A DNA stretch of 48,639 nucleotides, taken from positions 1 through 48,639 of the forward strand of contig CAIWFH010000003.1 of NCBI GenBank assembly GCA_903911925.1. Direction: 5' to 3'. Each line of letters begins with the position of its first letter. Positions within the stretch are counted from its first letter, which is position 1. Shown piece after piece: positions 37,508 through 46,511 of this stretch. The translations under genes were made by a program, and so were the position numbers. A model generated the notes under the pieces. It was not told the DNA's origin. It did no database searches and saw only the letters and a program-made list of their open reading frames with translations. This DNA comes from an uncultured Acidobacteriaceae bacterium. GTDB lineage: Bacteria; Acidobacteriota; Terriglobia; Terriglobales; Acidobacteriaceae.

Positions 37508-39586
37508 CTACTTCTTGCCTTCCAGTTCGTCGGCCAGGGCGCCGGCGTCGTAGAGCTTGCGCAGGCCTTCAATCATGCCTGCCGAGTGCACGGCGACGGC
37601 CCGGTTCTTTTCGCCTTCATAGACGAAGTCTCCAGCCAGCGACTCGATGTTGCCGTCGAAGATGAGGCCCACCAGTTCGCCTTCGCGGTTGACCACGGGC
37701 GAGCCGGAGTTGCCGCCAATGATGTCGCCTGTAGAGGCGAAGTCGAGCGGCGTATTGAGGTCCAGCTTGTCGCGGCCGGCCGCTTGTTTGGGCGTCAGGT
37801 TGAAGGGCGGCTTGTTGCTGAAGCTGGCCGCGCGGTCGTAGAGGCCGTAGAAGGTGGTGAACGGCGGGGCGATGGTGCCGTTGTAGGGGTAGCCATCCAC
37901 CTTGCCGTAGCTGAGGCGAAGCGTGAACGTCGCATCCGGATAGGCATCTTTTCCATAGACCAGGAAACGGGCCTTGCCGAGCTTTTCGCCGGCCGGGGTG
38001 AGCACGCTGGCGATGGTGTCGCGCATGCGGCGGTTGGTTTCGCGGACGATGGGGTCAACGCGGCGGGCGGCCACGATCATGGGATCGGTGGACGCGGCAA
38101 CCGCAGCTTCGCCGCCGTCGACAAGCGATTTGCGCAGAACCGGATCGGCCAGCTTGGTTCCGTCCACCAGCGAGTTTACGGTGGCTTCCACTTCGCCGCC
38201 TTGCAGAATGGCCTGAACAAAGGCGTCGTCCCTGCCCAGCTTTTCCTGGCCCAGTTTGAGGGCGGAGGTCATGAACAGCTTCTCAGTGGAGGGATAAATC
38301 GGAGCCGGCGAAAATATCTGGAACTTGAGCGATTCAAGGCCCGCGTCGTGGAACTGCGGGAGCCGCTCGCCGTCAGGCTTCTTGATTTCGGCCACGTACT
38401 GCACAATCTGCAGCGCGAGGGAGAAGAGGCGGCTGTCGGCGCGGCGCAGGAACTGGCTCTTGATCTCCGGCTTCACCTTCTCTTCAGCGGCGGCGATGGT
38501 GTCCCATGCGCTGCCGTAGGCTTCTTGCCACTCGGGATTGGCGGCCACCTTGGCGCGGAAGTCGTCTTCCTCGACCTGCTTCTTGGCCAGAATGGCTTTG
38601 TCTGAGAGCGCCTCAGCGCGGCCGATGTAAACCTTGAGGCTATTTTGCAGGCCGAAGATGGTCGAGCCAACAAGGCGCGCCTGCTCTGGCCCCTGCGCGG
38701 CAAAGGCCTGGGCAGTGGCGATGCGCCGCTGCAGGTATGCGGTGATGGTAGGCCCGATTACGTCGCGCTGGACGAGCAGTTCGGAGACGGTGTCTTGCCG
38801 CTCCGTAGAGCCGGGGTGCCCGGGGATGAAGATCAATTCGCCCGGCGCTGCGCCCTTGGCGTTCCACTTGAGGTAGTTGTCGGTGTTAAGCGGCTTGCCG
38901 TTGTCGTACACCCGGAAGATGGCCATGTCGAGGTCGTAGCGCGGATAGGTGAAGTTATCCGGGTCGCCGCCATAAAAGGCCGCCTGCTGCTCTGGCGCGA
39001 AGACCAGCCGCACATCGGTGTAGGCCTTGTACTGGTAGAGCCAGTACTCGCCGCCCTGGTAAAACGAAACCACGTCGGAACGCAGGCCAGTCTTGTCCTT
39101 GTTCTCTTTCTCGATTGCGGCAACCTCGGCATCGCGGGCCTTGAGGGCCTTGGCATCGTCGGCAATGCCCTTGGCCGCGCCCTGAACACGCGCCGTCACG
39201 TCCTTCATGGCAACCAGCACGTTGACCTCGAGATCGGCAGATTTCATCTCCTGGTCGGGAGTGGCGGCGTAGAAGCCGGTAGCCAGGTAGTCGTGCTCGG
39301 CGGTGGAGTTCTTCTGCAACTGGCCACGCGCCACGTGATGGTTGGTGAGCAGCAAGCCGTTGGGGCTGACAAACGAGCCCGATCCGCCGTCGTTGAGCCG
39401 GACGCTGGACAAGCGCAGGTGGTCAAGCCATGCCTGCGTGGGGGTGAAATTGTATTGCGACTTCAGCAGCTTCAGCGGCGGGTTGTCAAAAGTCCACATG
39501 CCTTCTTCGGCGTGGATCGCGGGAGCGGCGGCGAGAAACAGCGCAGCAGGCAGAATCAGAACGGAGCGAAATCTCTGAGCGAACAT
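37508..39586 (-). CDS. S46-family dipeptidyl-peptidase (DPP7/DPP11-like), exported
   Basis: Periplasmic serine peptidase that removes dipeptides from peptide N-termini, 692 aa. The ATG at 39586 (MFAQRFRSVLI) follows GAGGA at 5 bases and gives a clean signal peptide to AIHA; an ATG four codons earlier has no binding site. Chymotrypsin-fold catalytic motifs: LTNHHVA with the catalytic His at 83/84, and the nucleophile in GGNSGSPVVN at about Ser627. A large helical insert between the halves is typical for S46. EEGMWTFDNPP at the mature N-terminus is a family hallmark. DPP7 and DPP11 differ in a residue near the active site that I did not assign. It is followed on the same strand by its terminator. 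Confidence 0.92.
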   Translation of the reverse strand: MFAQRFRSVLILPAALFLAAAPAIHAEEGMWTFDNPPLKLLKSQYNFTPTQAWLDHLRLSSVRLNDGGSGSFVSPNGLLLTNHHVARGQLQKNSTAEHDYLATGFYAATPDQEMKSADLEVNVLVAMKDVTARVQGAAKGIADDAKALKARDAEVAAIEKENKDKTGLRSDVVSFYQGGEYWLYQYKAYTDVRLVFAPEQQAAFYGGDPDNFTYPRYDLDMAIFRVYDNGKPLNTDNYLKWNAKGAAPGELIFIPGHPGSTERQDTVSELLVQRDVIGPTITAYLQRRIATAQAFAAQGPEQARLVGSTIFGLQNSLKVYIGRAEALSDKAILAKKQVEEDDFRAKVAANPEWQEAYGSAWDTIAAAEEKVKPEIKSQFLRRADSRLFSLALQIVQYVAEIKKPDGERLPQFHDAGLESLKFQIFSPAPIYPSTEKLFMTSALKLGQEKLGRDDAFVQAILQGGEVEATVNSLVDGTKLADPVLRKSLVDGGEAAVAASTDPMIVAARRVDPIVRETNRRMRDTIASVLTPAGEKLGKARFLVYGKDAYPDATFTLRLSYGKVDGYPYNGTIAPPFTTFYGLYDRAASFSNKPPFNLTPKQAAGRDKLDLNTPLDFASTGDIIGGNSGSPVVNREGELVGLIFDGNIESLAGDFVYEGEKNRAVAVHSAGMIEGLRKLYDAGALADELEGKK

Positions 39587-39840
39587 CGGGGTCCTCATGG
39601 GTTGTCGGAATCATGTGCCGGTGACGGCCATTCGGGCAGTCCTTTGGCAAGCCATACAGCGCAAACCAGATGCTCCGTTCCCGACCTCCAATGATACCGC
39701 CGTCAGTGGTTTGCCTGGTCCGCGCGAAGCAGCATTTGTGACCGAATGCCACTTCGCGGGGATAGAGCGTTGGCCGTAGGCAGTTTCCCCTTCATGGCCC
39801 GGTTGCTTCTTCGCGCTGAAGGAGCGAGCAATCGCCTGAG

Positions 39841-41760
39841 TTACGGTTTCGGCATCACCAGCACTTCAACTCCGCTGGCTGCGTCCTTCTGGTGGAAGAT
39901 CTGCTCGGTGGCCTTTTTGAACTCCTCGGGCTTGGCGTTCGGAATGTCGGTGAAGGTTTGCGGATTGCGGTCGGCGAGAGGGAACCAGGAACTCTGCACC
40001 TGGACCATGATGCGGTGGCCCGTACGGAAGGTGTGGAAGAGGTCGGGCATGGCGAAGTCGATGGCGGTCTGCTTGCCGGGAACCAGCGGTTCCGGCTTCT
40101 CCCAACTGTTGCGGAACTTGGCGCGGAAGGGCTCGCCGCGCAGCAACTGCTGGTAGCCGCCCATGTGCAGCGGGGGCGCGTCAAGAATGCGCTTGCCGTT
40201 GTCGGGTTCTTCAGGGTCGGGGTAGTTCTCGGGATAGACGTCGATGAGCTTGACGACGAAGTCGGAATCGGTGCCGGTGCTGGCCACTTTGAGCTTCGGC
40301 GAGATGGGGCCTGCAATGGTTACGTCCTCTTCAAGCGGGTCTGTTTCATAGACCAGCACGTCGGGCCGGTTGCTGGCGAAGCGCTGGTCGTCAACCATGT
40401 AGCGCTGGGGCACGGTGTCAGTGGTGTAGCCCACAAAGGGCACCGGGTGGCTGGGGTCGCTTACATATTCGTCGAGACTCTTGGCTTCGGCGGGCGGCTC
40501 AAAGCTCAGCTTGCCGCCGGTGTGGAAGTAGAGGGTCTTTGGCGCGGCAGCCTTGGGTGGCCAGGCGTCAAAGTGCCGCCAGACGTTGGTCCCGGTCTCA
40601 AAGACAACGGCCTTGGGCTGCGCCGCTCCCTTGCCCTTGAGGTAGTGCTCGAAGAAGGGAAATTGGACGCTGGCGCGGAAGTACTCGGCGGTTTTGGCGT
40701 TGAACTGCACATCGCCCAGGTGGCTTCCATCGCTTCTGGACCAGCCGCCGTGCACCCAGGGGCCTTCCACAAGAGTTGTGGGCGTATCGGGATTCATTTT
40801 GGAGGTGGCGTAGAAGGTTTTGTAGGGGCCGCTCAGGTCTTCTGCGTCAAACCAGCCGCCCACCACCAGCACGGCACAGCGCACGTTCTTCATGTGCCGC
40901 GACAGGTCGCGCGCGTGCCAGTAGGCGTCGTATGTCGAGTGGTATGCCTGGTCGTTGAATAGCCAGTTGGAGCCCTTCAGGTAAAGCTTGTCCAGGTTGC
41001 TGATGTTCCCAGCCTGTAGAAAGAACTTGTAGTGGTCCGGAGTTCCAAAGTCAAAGCGCACGCCGGGCTTGGGAGTCTCAGGGTTCTGGTTTGGCTTGAA
41101 TTGGGTGTAGAAGCCGAAGTTGGCCGAGAGCATGAAGGCGCCGCCGTGGTAACCGTCATCGTCCATAAACAGGTCGGTCATGGGGGCCTGCGGGCTGGCC
41201 GCCACCAGCGCCGGGTGCGAATCGATTATTGAGGCCGAGGTGAAGAACCCCGGGTAGCTGATGCCCCAGATGCCCACCTTGCCGTTGTTGTTGGGCACGT
41301 TCTTGAGCAAGAATTCGATGGTGTCGTAGGTGTCTGACGCGTCGTCCACGTCCTGCGGCGACTTCTTGTCGTCGATGTGCGGACGCATCTCCTGGAACTC
41401 GCCCTCGCTCATCCAGCGGCCGCGCACGTCCTGGTAGACAAAGATGTAGCCGCCCTTTTCAAACTCGTCAGACGGGCCAAGGCGCTGCGGATAACGGTCT
41501 TCGCCGTAGGGGCCGACATTGTAGGGGGTGCGGTCCATCATGAAGGGATAGGGGCCAGCGGCGGCGTCCTTGGGGACATAGACCGCCGTGAAAAGCCGCT
41601 TGCCGTCGCGCATGGGGATGCGGAACTCATATTTGGTGTAGTGGGCGCGGACGTAATCTTCCTTGGGTGCATCCGGGGCAGGCTGCTGGGCAGCCGCTGC
41701 GGTAACAGCCAGGGCGAAGGTGGCCAGGGCGGCGATTGGAAAGCGGGGCAGTTTCGACAT
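39841..41760 (-). CDS. CocE/NonD-family hydrolase (S15 X-Pro dipeptidyl-peptidase fold), exported
   Basis: Serine hydrolase of 639 aa with a signal peptide (MSKLPRFPIAALATFALAVT to AAAAQ). Start at the ATG at 41760; a TTG nine codons before is less likely. An alpha/beta-hydrolase core carries the nucleophile Ser168 in GIWGISYPGF, preceded by FVYQDVRGRWMSEGEF. A C-terminal jelly-roll domain begins near APKTLYFHTGGKLSFEPP, with PDLFHTFRTGHRIMVQVQSSW. Families with this layout include cocaine esterase, glutaryl acylase, alpha-amino acid ester hydrolase and X-Pro dipeptidyl-peptidase. Together with the neighbouring S46 peptidase it suggests extracytoplasmic peptide use. The 254-base gap to the S46 gene shows nothing clear. 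Confidence 0.9.
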   Translation of the reverse strand: MSKLPRFPIAALATFALAVTAAAAQQPAPDAPKEDYVRAHYTKYEFRIPMRDGKRLFTAVYVPKDAAAGPYPFMMDRTPYNVGPYGEDRYPQRLGPSDEFEKGGYIFVYQDVRGRWMSEGEFQEMRPHIDDKKSPQDVDDASDTYDTIEFLLKNVPNNNGKVGIWGISYPGFFTSASIIDSHPALVAASPQAPMTDLFMDDDGYHGGAFMLSANFGFYTQFKPNQNPETPKPGVRFDFGTPDHYKFFLQAGNISNLDKLYLKGSNWLFNDQAYHSTYDAYWHARDLSRHMKNVRCAVLVVGGWFDAEDLSGPYKTFYATSKMNPDTPTTLVEGPWVHGGWSRSDGSHLGDVQFNAKTAEYFRASVQFPFFEHYLKGKGAAQPKAVVFETGTNVWRHFDAWPPKAAAPKTLYFHTGGKLSFEPPAEAKSLDEYVSDPSHPVPFVGYTTDTVPQRYMVDDQRFASNRPDVLVYETDPLEEDVTIAGPISPKLKVASTGTDSDFVVKLIDVYPENYPDPEEPDNGKRILDAPPLHMGGYQQLLRGEPFRAKFRNSWEKPEPLVPGKQTAIDFAMPDLFHTFRTGHRIMVQVQSSWFPLADRNPQTFTDIPNAKPEEFKKATEQIFHQKDAASGVEVLVMPKP

Positions 41761-42006
41761 CGGGCAGAAGGGTCTCCTGACTTTCAAGATTACTCCGGGG
41801 CAGGCAGGCAGGCGCGACGACTTTGATCAAGGCGTGGCAGAATCCGCGCGGTTTTGCACCACTTTTTTCATCTTCCCAAAATCTGGAAGTACAATATTTG
41901 TAATGCGCGGCGGGCCGAGCCACGCTACCTGAAGTCAACCACCCCAACCAGCCGCTAGCGCCACTAGACGCCGGGGCTGTACCTTTTTCAGCCAAGAAGG
42001 AGACCT

Positions 42007-43437
42007 ATGTCCACCGATTACCGCAATTTTCTGGCTCTCTCGTACGAGGAGCTTGAAGAGCTCAACCTGACTGCCAAGGCAGAACGCGCAGCCCGTATGG
42101 CCGCCGACGAGATTCGTGAAAAACGGCTGAAGTACCTGGCCGACGAGAAGCGGATCAAGGCCGTGACCGTGTTGTTCTCTGACCTTGAGGGCCGCCTGCA
42201 CCTGCTGGACTACGACAAGAAGTTCCTGCTCGGCTCCTACGAGAACCTGACCTTCGACGGCTCGTCGATTCGCGGTTTCACGGCGCAAAAAGAGAGCGAC
42301 CTGCGCCTGGGCATCGACTGGAGCGCCTTCTACTGGGTTCCGGCCGACGTGTTCGGCAACGGCAAGGTGGTGGTTTTCGGCACGGTGCTCGACAAGGACG
42401 GCACGGCTTATACCGGCGACCTGCGCGGCGTGCTCAAGAACTACTCTGACAAGCTGTACAAAGAGAAACAGTACACGCTGAACGCGGCCACCGAGATTGA
42501 GGGCTTCCTCTTTGCGGGCAAAGACGCGGAGCAGAAATATTGCGAGACCGGCAAGTTCGAGTTCATTTCCACCGGCGGCTACTATCACTCGCTGCCTCTC
42601 GATCCGCTGCGCCAGTTTATCGACACGTCCGCTGAAGTGCAGCGGGCGATGGGATTCCAGAACGAAAAGGACCACCCGGAAGTCGCGCCCAGCCAATTCG
42701 AGATCAACTACGGCTACGCTGAAGTTGTGGCCGCGGCCGACCAGATTCAGCTTTACAAGCTGCTCACACGCCAGATCGCCAACAACATGGGCTACACGGC
42801 CTGCTACCTGCCCAAGCCGGTTGTCGGCGTCAACGGCAGCGGCATGCACACCAACGTTTCCGTCTCTAAAGGCAAGACCAACCTGTTCTGGGATGAAAAA
42901 GGCGAGGAGCAGCTCTCGAAATTTGGCTGGAGCTTCCTTGACCGCATCCTGACCCGGGCTCTGGATCTGTGCCTGGTCTTCAACTCAAGCGTCAATGCGT
43001 ATCGCCGCCTTGACCCGCACTTTGAAGCGCCCAACCAGATTCGCGCCTCGGCCACCGATCGCGGCGCCATGGTTCGCGTTCCCATCGGCAACCACCGCTC
43101 CATGAGGACTGAAGTGCGCGCCGTGGCTCCGGACGCCAATCCGTACCTGGCGCTCTACGGCATCTTCAAGACCGGCATCGACGGCGAAATCTCAAAGGTC
43201 AAGGGATTGCGCGGCGGCGGCCGTTACCTGCCCGACAACATCCAGAAGGCGATTACCGACTTCCAGGGGTCAGAGTGGATTTCGACCATCCTGGGCGCCG
43301 ACGTGCAGGGCCGCTATGCGGAACTGAAGCAGGCCGCGGCCAACCGCAGCCCGCGCGAACTGGGAACCGTAGTCAAGGGCTCCGAAGTGCAGTTCCATCA
43401 CGCGGTTTACAACCAGCAACTTTGGGCGCAGTTCTAA
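42007..43437 (+). CDS. glnA: Glutamine synthetase (type I-like, short C-terminus)
   Basis: Makes glutamine from glutamate, ammonia and ATP; 476 aa. Metal/substrate motifs: FDGSSIRGF at 83-91, ATEIEGFLF, PEVAPSQFEINYG, NGSGMHTNVS, PNQIRASATDRGAMVRVP and RTEVRAVAPDANPYLAL. The first 45 residues (MSTDYRNFLALSYEELEELN and a charged helix) are an extension not found in ordinary GSI. The C-terminus ends about 100 residues after the NPYLAL motif and lacks the NLYDLP adenylylation segment, so control by GlnE-type adenylylation is not expected. AGAAGGAG provides a strong binding site. TACAAT at 41890-41895 may be the -10 box. It is divergent from the CocE-type gene across a 246-base gap. Most likely a functional GS, though the unusual ends leave room for a specialised amidoligase. 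Confidence 0.9.
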   Translation: MSTDYRNFLALSYEELEELNLTAKAERAARMAADEIREKRLKYLADEKRIKAVTVLFSDLEGRLHLLDYDKKFLLGSYENLTFDGSSIRGFTAQKESDLRLGIDWSAFYWVPADVFGNGKVVVFGTVLDKDGTAYTGDLRGVLKNYSDKLYKEKQYTLNAATEIEGFLFAGKDAEQKYCETGKFEFISTGGYYHSLPLDPLRQFIDTSAEVQRAMGFQNEKDHPEVAPSQFEINYGYAEVVAAADQIQLYKLLTRQIANNMGYTACYLPKPVVGVNGSGMHTNVSVSKGKTNLFWDEKGEEQLSKFGWSFLDRILTRALDLCLVFNSSVNAYRRLDPHFEAPNQIRASATDRGAMVRVPIGNHRSMRTEVRAVAPDANPYLALYGIFKTGIDGEISKVKGLRGGGRYLPDNIQKAITDFQGSEWISTILGADVQGRYAELKQAAANRSPRELGTVVKGSEVQFHHAVYNQQLWAQF

Positions 43438-43446
43438 GGAACACTC

Positions 43447-43467
43447 CCAAGGCCGCTCCGGCCTTGG
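43447..43467 (+). terminator. Hairpin behind glutamine synthetase
   Basis: Arms CCAAGGCC (43447-43454) and GGCCTTGG (43460-43467) around GCTCC, ten bases after the stop codon. The following sequence has no T-run but leads into a second hairpin element. Confidence 0.6.
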
Positions 43468-43476
43468 CTCAACTGT

Positions 43477-43525
43477 TGGGTGCCCCATCCATTCGCAGCC
43501 TCATCGCGAATGGGTGGGATACCCC
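43477..43525 (+). repeat. Conserved-flank hairpin element, copy 2
   Basis: Reads TTGGGTGCCCCATCC, then stem ATTCGC, loop AGCCTCATC, stem GCGAAT, then GGGTGGGATACCCCA. Same flanks as the element at 4149-4195 read in reverse, with a different but fully paired stem. A 12-bp stem with one G-U pair is formed. Confidence 0.7.
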
Positions 43526-43577
43526 AAATCTCGCCTCACCCCCGGTTTTGTTCCAATGCCATCCGAGGACACCCGGA

Positions 43578-43748
43578 ATGCGACAAAATCCCATTCAGAA
43601 TGATGCTGACCACGATGCGGCCCTGCGCGAAATTGAGCGACTGTGGGAAGCCCCGGAGGGAACATCTGACGGTGACCGCATGGATGTTCTCATCACTGAC
43701 GTCGAGAGCTACGAAGAGACACATTTCCCCATAGACAAGCCAGAGTAA
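43578..43748 (+). pseudogene. N-terminal fragment of a HigA-type antitoxin
   Basis: 56-codon ORF with GAGGA 9 bases ahead of its ATG. The product (MRQNPIQNDADHDAALREIE, then RLWEAPEGTSDGDRMDVL and YEETHFPID) is the N-terminal domain of HigA/XRE antitoxins of the type that continues with a helix-turn-helix. It stops directly after HFPIDKPE, where family members go on into the DNA-binding domain, and no HTH sequence follows in any frame. So it is a truncated remnant, or a stand-alone small protein of the same fold. No toxin gene is adjacent. Confidence 0.65.
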
Positions 43749-43830
43749 ATGCACGTGAGAGTATGATTCTCAACCGAAGGCCGCGAGGCTTTCGCGCCTG
43801 AGGCAAAATTGCTCCATTTGGGGGGAGTCG

Positions 43831-44799
43831 ATGGGACGGATTCGGCTTGCTGTTCTTGCGGTTGCATGTTGCTTTTGCTTTTCAGTTCAGATTCGGTGCG
43901 AAGATGCCCTGAAAGTTACGGTCTGCCAACTCCAGAAAGCCCCCCCCGCATATGACCACAAACTCATCGAGGTAGAAGGCTTTATATCTCACGACTTCGA
44001 GGACTTTGGTTTCTTCGATCCAACGTGCGAGAACAGGTTTGGGATCTGGCTCGAGTACGGAGGCACAGCCAAGTCGGATACTGTTTATTGCTGCGGCCCC
44101 ATCGCAGGCCATGAGCGCTCAAAGGAGTTGACCGTTGAGGGTATTTCGATCCCGCTCGTCGAAGACGATCAATTTCGACTACTCGAGAAGCAGATTCAAC
44201 CACCCTTTCGCTCCGGTTACCATGGCTCGATAGTCCACGCAGTGCTAATCGCCCGTTTCTTTACGGGGCGAAAGACAACCTATCCCAGCGGGGAGACTGC
44301 ATGGACCGGATATGGCCATATGGGATGCTGTAGTCTGTTGGCCATTCAGCAAGTCAAGTCGGTGGGCACCCAGGATCGCAATGACCTCGATTATGGTGCG
44401 TCCGCGGATCAACCATCAATTGACAAAGCCGGTTGCGGTTTTGGATTCCTGAGGTCATTTGACCCAACCGCAGGAATTCTTGAGGCGCAGCGGCTGGCCG
44501 AGGGCGATCCGAACTCTAAGGCTTTTGACGACCCCGATCAGGTTGCCTCCGGTTTCTTGAGAGCCCGATTGAGGCTTGATCCAGCCGTCCCGATTCAATT
44601 AAAGGAAACACGCAGAACGGCGGGACGATTGGTCTATCAGTGGCAACGACCTTCGAAGCAAGAGTTCGACATGGTGGTCGTGAGCCGTCCCTATTTGCTG
44701 TCGTTTTACGCTCTCGATCCCAAACGGGTGGCGTGGGTGGTGATTGCGGCCTACGAGTCCTCCTGCGCCAAAGGCAAACAGGTTACAAGGATTCGGTAA
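43831..44799 (+). CDS. Hypothetical secreted cysteine-rich protein, 322 aa
   Basis: Function unknown. The N-terminus ([20 protein letters not shown]) is a signal peptide, possibly a lipoprotein-like one given its cysteines, although no clean lipobox is seen. The mature part starts with [20 protein letters not shown] and continues [18 protein letters not shown]; this resembles a small beta-barrel (OB-like) domain found in other acidobacterial and bacteroidete secreted proteins, by my recollection only. Paired cysteines (VYCCGP, MGCCSLL) suggest disulfides. The C-terminal half ([20 protein letters not shown]) has no recognised domain. GGGGGAG precedes the ATG. It stands alone between the antitoxin fragment and the ATP-grasp operon. 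Confidence 0.75.
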   Translation: MGRIRLAVLAVACCFCFSVQIRCEDALKVTVCQLQKAPPAYDHKLIEVEGFISHDFEDFGFFDPTCENRFGIWLEYGGTAKSDTVYCCGPIAGHERSKELTVEGISIPLVEDDQFRLLEKQIQPPFRSGYHGSIVHAVLIARFFTGRKTTYPSGETAWTGYGHMGCCSLLAIQQVKSVGTQDRNDLDYGASADQPSIDKAGCGFGFLRSFDPTAGILEAQRLAEGDPNSKAFDDPDQVASGFLRARLRLDPAVPIQLKETRRTAGRLVYQWQRPSKQEFDMVVVSRPYLLSFYALDPKRVAWVVIAAYESSCAKGKQVTRIR

Positions 44800-44845
44800 G
44801 GAGAGCTGGGCAGGCAAATTGGGGGAAGAGGAAAGACAAATGCGG

Positions 44846-44881
44846 GTCCTTCGATTCCCTTCGGTCACTCAGGATGACAGA
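44846..44881 (-). repeat. Dispersed intergenic repeat, copy 3 (diverged)
   Basis: GTCCTTCGATTCCCTTCGG and onward to CAGGATGACAG; same family and orientation as 2842-2876, with a different middle. It lies in the 224-base gap ahead of the ATP-grasp operon. Confidence 0.65.
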
Positions 44882-45023
44882 GTTGGAGGGAAGGGTTGCG
44901 CAGAAGCCGCAGCCGCCCCCGTCACCCTTTCCTGATGGCTCCCTTATATGGCGTGTGATAAAAGCTAAAGAACAGGGTAGTTGCCCCGCCGGCCCTGAAT
45001 CCGCACGCAAGGAAGCACCACCC

Positions 45024-46487
45024 ATGAGCGCCGGTCTCCCTATGGAAATGGATACGCTTTACGGCGACTATACGCTCGACCAGGCGTTCGACGAGATGCG
45101 CGAGCGGGATGGGACACTGCGTTCGCACTACGTTCCGCTGGCCGAGAACCTGGCGCACCTGCCGCAGGACGAGTTGCAGCGGCGCAAGCAGTCTGCGGAT
45201 CTTTCGTTCCTGACCCAGGGCATCACCTTTACCGTCTACGGCCGCGACGAGGGCACCGAGCGCATCTTCCCCTACGACCTGCTGCCGCGCCTCATCACCG
45301 CCCAGGAGTGGGACCGCATCGAGCGAGGCCTCACCCAGCGCATCACGGCGCTCAATCTTTTTCTGCGCGACGTCTACTCCGACGCCAAGATTCTGAACGA
45401 CCGCATCATTCCGCGCGAGCTTGTTTATAGCTGCAAGCATTACCGCCGCCAGATGCGCGGGCTTCAGGTGCCGCGAAACGTCTACATCGCCGTGGTGGGC
45501 TCCGATTTGCTGCGGCTCAACACCGGCGAGTTCGTGGTGCTAGAAGACAACCTGCGCGTTCCTTCCGGCGTGAGCTACATGCTCACGAATCGCAGGGTCA
45601 TGAAGCGGACCTTTCCGCAGCTTTTTTCGAAGTACGGCGTACGGCCCATCGAGCGCTACCCGCAACTGCTGCTGGCCACGCTGCGGTCGCTGGCTCCCGA
45701 GGGACGGCCGGAACCGAACATCGTGCTGCTGACACCGGGCGTCTTCAACTCCGCGTATTTCGAGCACACTTACCTTGCGCGGCAAATGGGCATCGATCTT
45801 GTCGAGGGCCGCGACCTGGTAACACACGACAACATTGTCTACATGCGGACGACCGATGGATTGAAGCGCGTGGACGTGATCTATCGCCGCGTGGACGACG
45901 ACTTCAGCGACCCGCTGATTTTCCGCTCTGACTCGTCGCTGGGTTGCGCGGGCCTATTCAATGCGTATCGCGCGGGGAACGTCACCGTGACCAACGCCTT
46001 CGGTACCGGGCTTGCGGACGACAAGGCGGTCTACGCTTATGTGCCGCGCATGATCCGCTATTACCTCGACGAGGAACCGATTCTGCCCAACGTGGAGACC
46101 TACCTGCTGGGCGAAGAGAAAGAGCGCAAACATGTGCTGGCCAATCTGGACAAACTGGTGGTGAAGGCGGTGGGCGAGAGCGGCGGCTATGGCATGCTGA
46201 TCGGTCCGCACTCCACCGCCGCGCAGCGCGAGGAGTTTGCACGGCAGATTGAGGCAAACCCGAGGAACTATATTGCGCAGCCGACGCTGGATTTCTCTCG
46301 CGCGCCCTGCCTGATCGGAAATCGCCTTGAGCCGCGCCACGTGGATTTGCGGCCTTACATTCTTTTTGGCGACAAGGTGAATATCGTACCCGGCGGATTG
46401 ACACGCGTGGCTCTTGAGAAGGGGTCACTGGTGGTCAATTCCTCGCAGGGCGGCGGCAGCAAGGACACGTGGGTTTTGGAGAACTAA
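45024..46487 (+). CDS. Circularly permuted ATP-grasp protein (type 2)
   Basis: 487-aa protein of the circularly permuted ATP-grasp family, predicted to form amide or peptide bonds using ATP. The start at 45024 ([20 protein letters not shown]) follows GGAA at 11 bases; the ATG at 45042 is an alternative. Family signatures: [75 protein letters not shown], and the ATP/metal-binding [44 protein letters not shown]. It is first of a three-gene operon with an alpha-E protein and a transglutaminase. This conserved trio has been predicted from genome comparison to make or attach a short peptide; substrate and product are not established. Confidence 0.92.
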   Translation: MSAGLPMEMDTLYGDYTLDQAFDEMRERDGTLRSHYVPLAENLAHLPQDELQRRKQSADLSFLTQGITFTVYGRDEGTERIFPYDLLPRLITAQEWDRIERGLTQRITALNLFLRDVYSDAKILNDRIIPRELVYSCKHYRRQMRGLQVPRNVYIAVVGSDLLRLNTGEFVVLEDNLRVPSGVSYMLTNRRVMKRTFPQLFSKYGVRPIERYPQLLLATLRSLAPEGRPEPNIVLLTPGVFNSAYFEHTYLARQMGIDLVEGRDLVTHDNIVYMRTTDGLKRVDVIYRRVDDDFSDPLIFRSDSSLGCAGLFNAYRAGNVTVTNAFGTGLADDKAVYAYVPRMIRYYLDEEPILPNVETYLLGEEKERKHVLANLDKLVVKAVGESGGYGMLIGPHSTAAQREEFARQIEANPRNYIAQPTLDFSRAPCLIGNRLEPRHVDLRPYILFGDKVNIVPGGLTRVALEKGSLVVNSSQGGGSKDTWVLEN

Positions 46488-46511
46488 CCAAGAACTGGCT
46501 CAGGAGAAGCA

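Noticed and set aside
37334..38605. 423-codon plus-strand frame opposite the S46 peptidase
   Set aside because: It runs through the tRNA gene and antisense to a clear peptidase; a shadow of GC-rich codon usage.
39892..40962. 356-codon plus-strand frame opposite the CocE-type hydrolase
   Set aside because: Antisense shadow; product shows no domain and the opposite strand has all family motifs.
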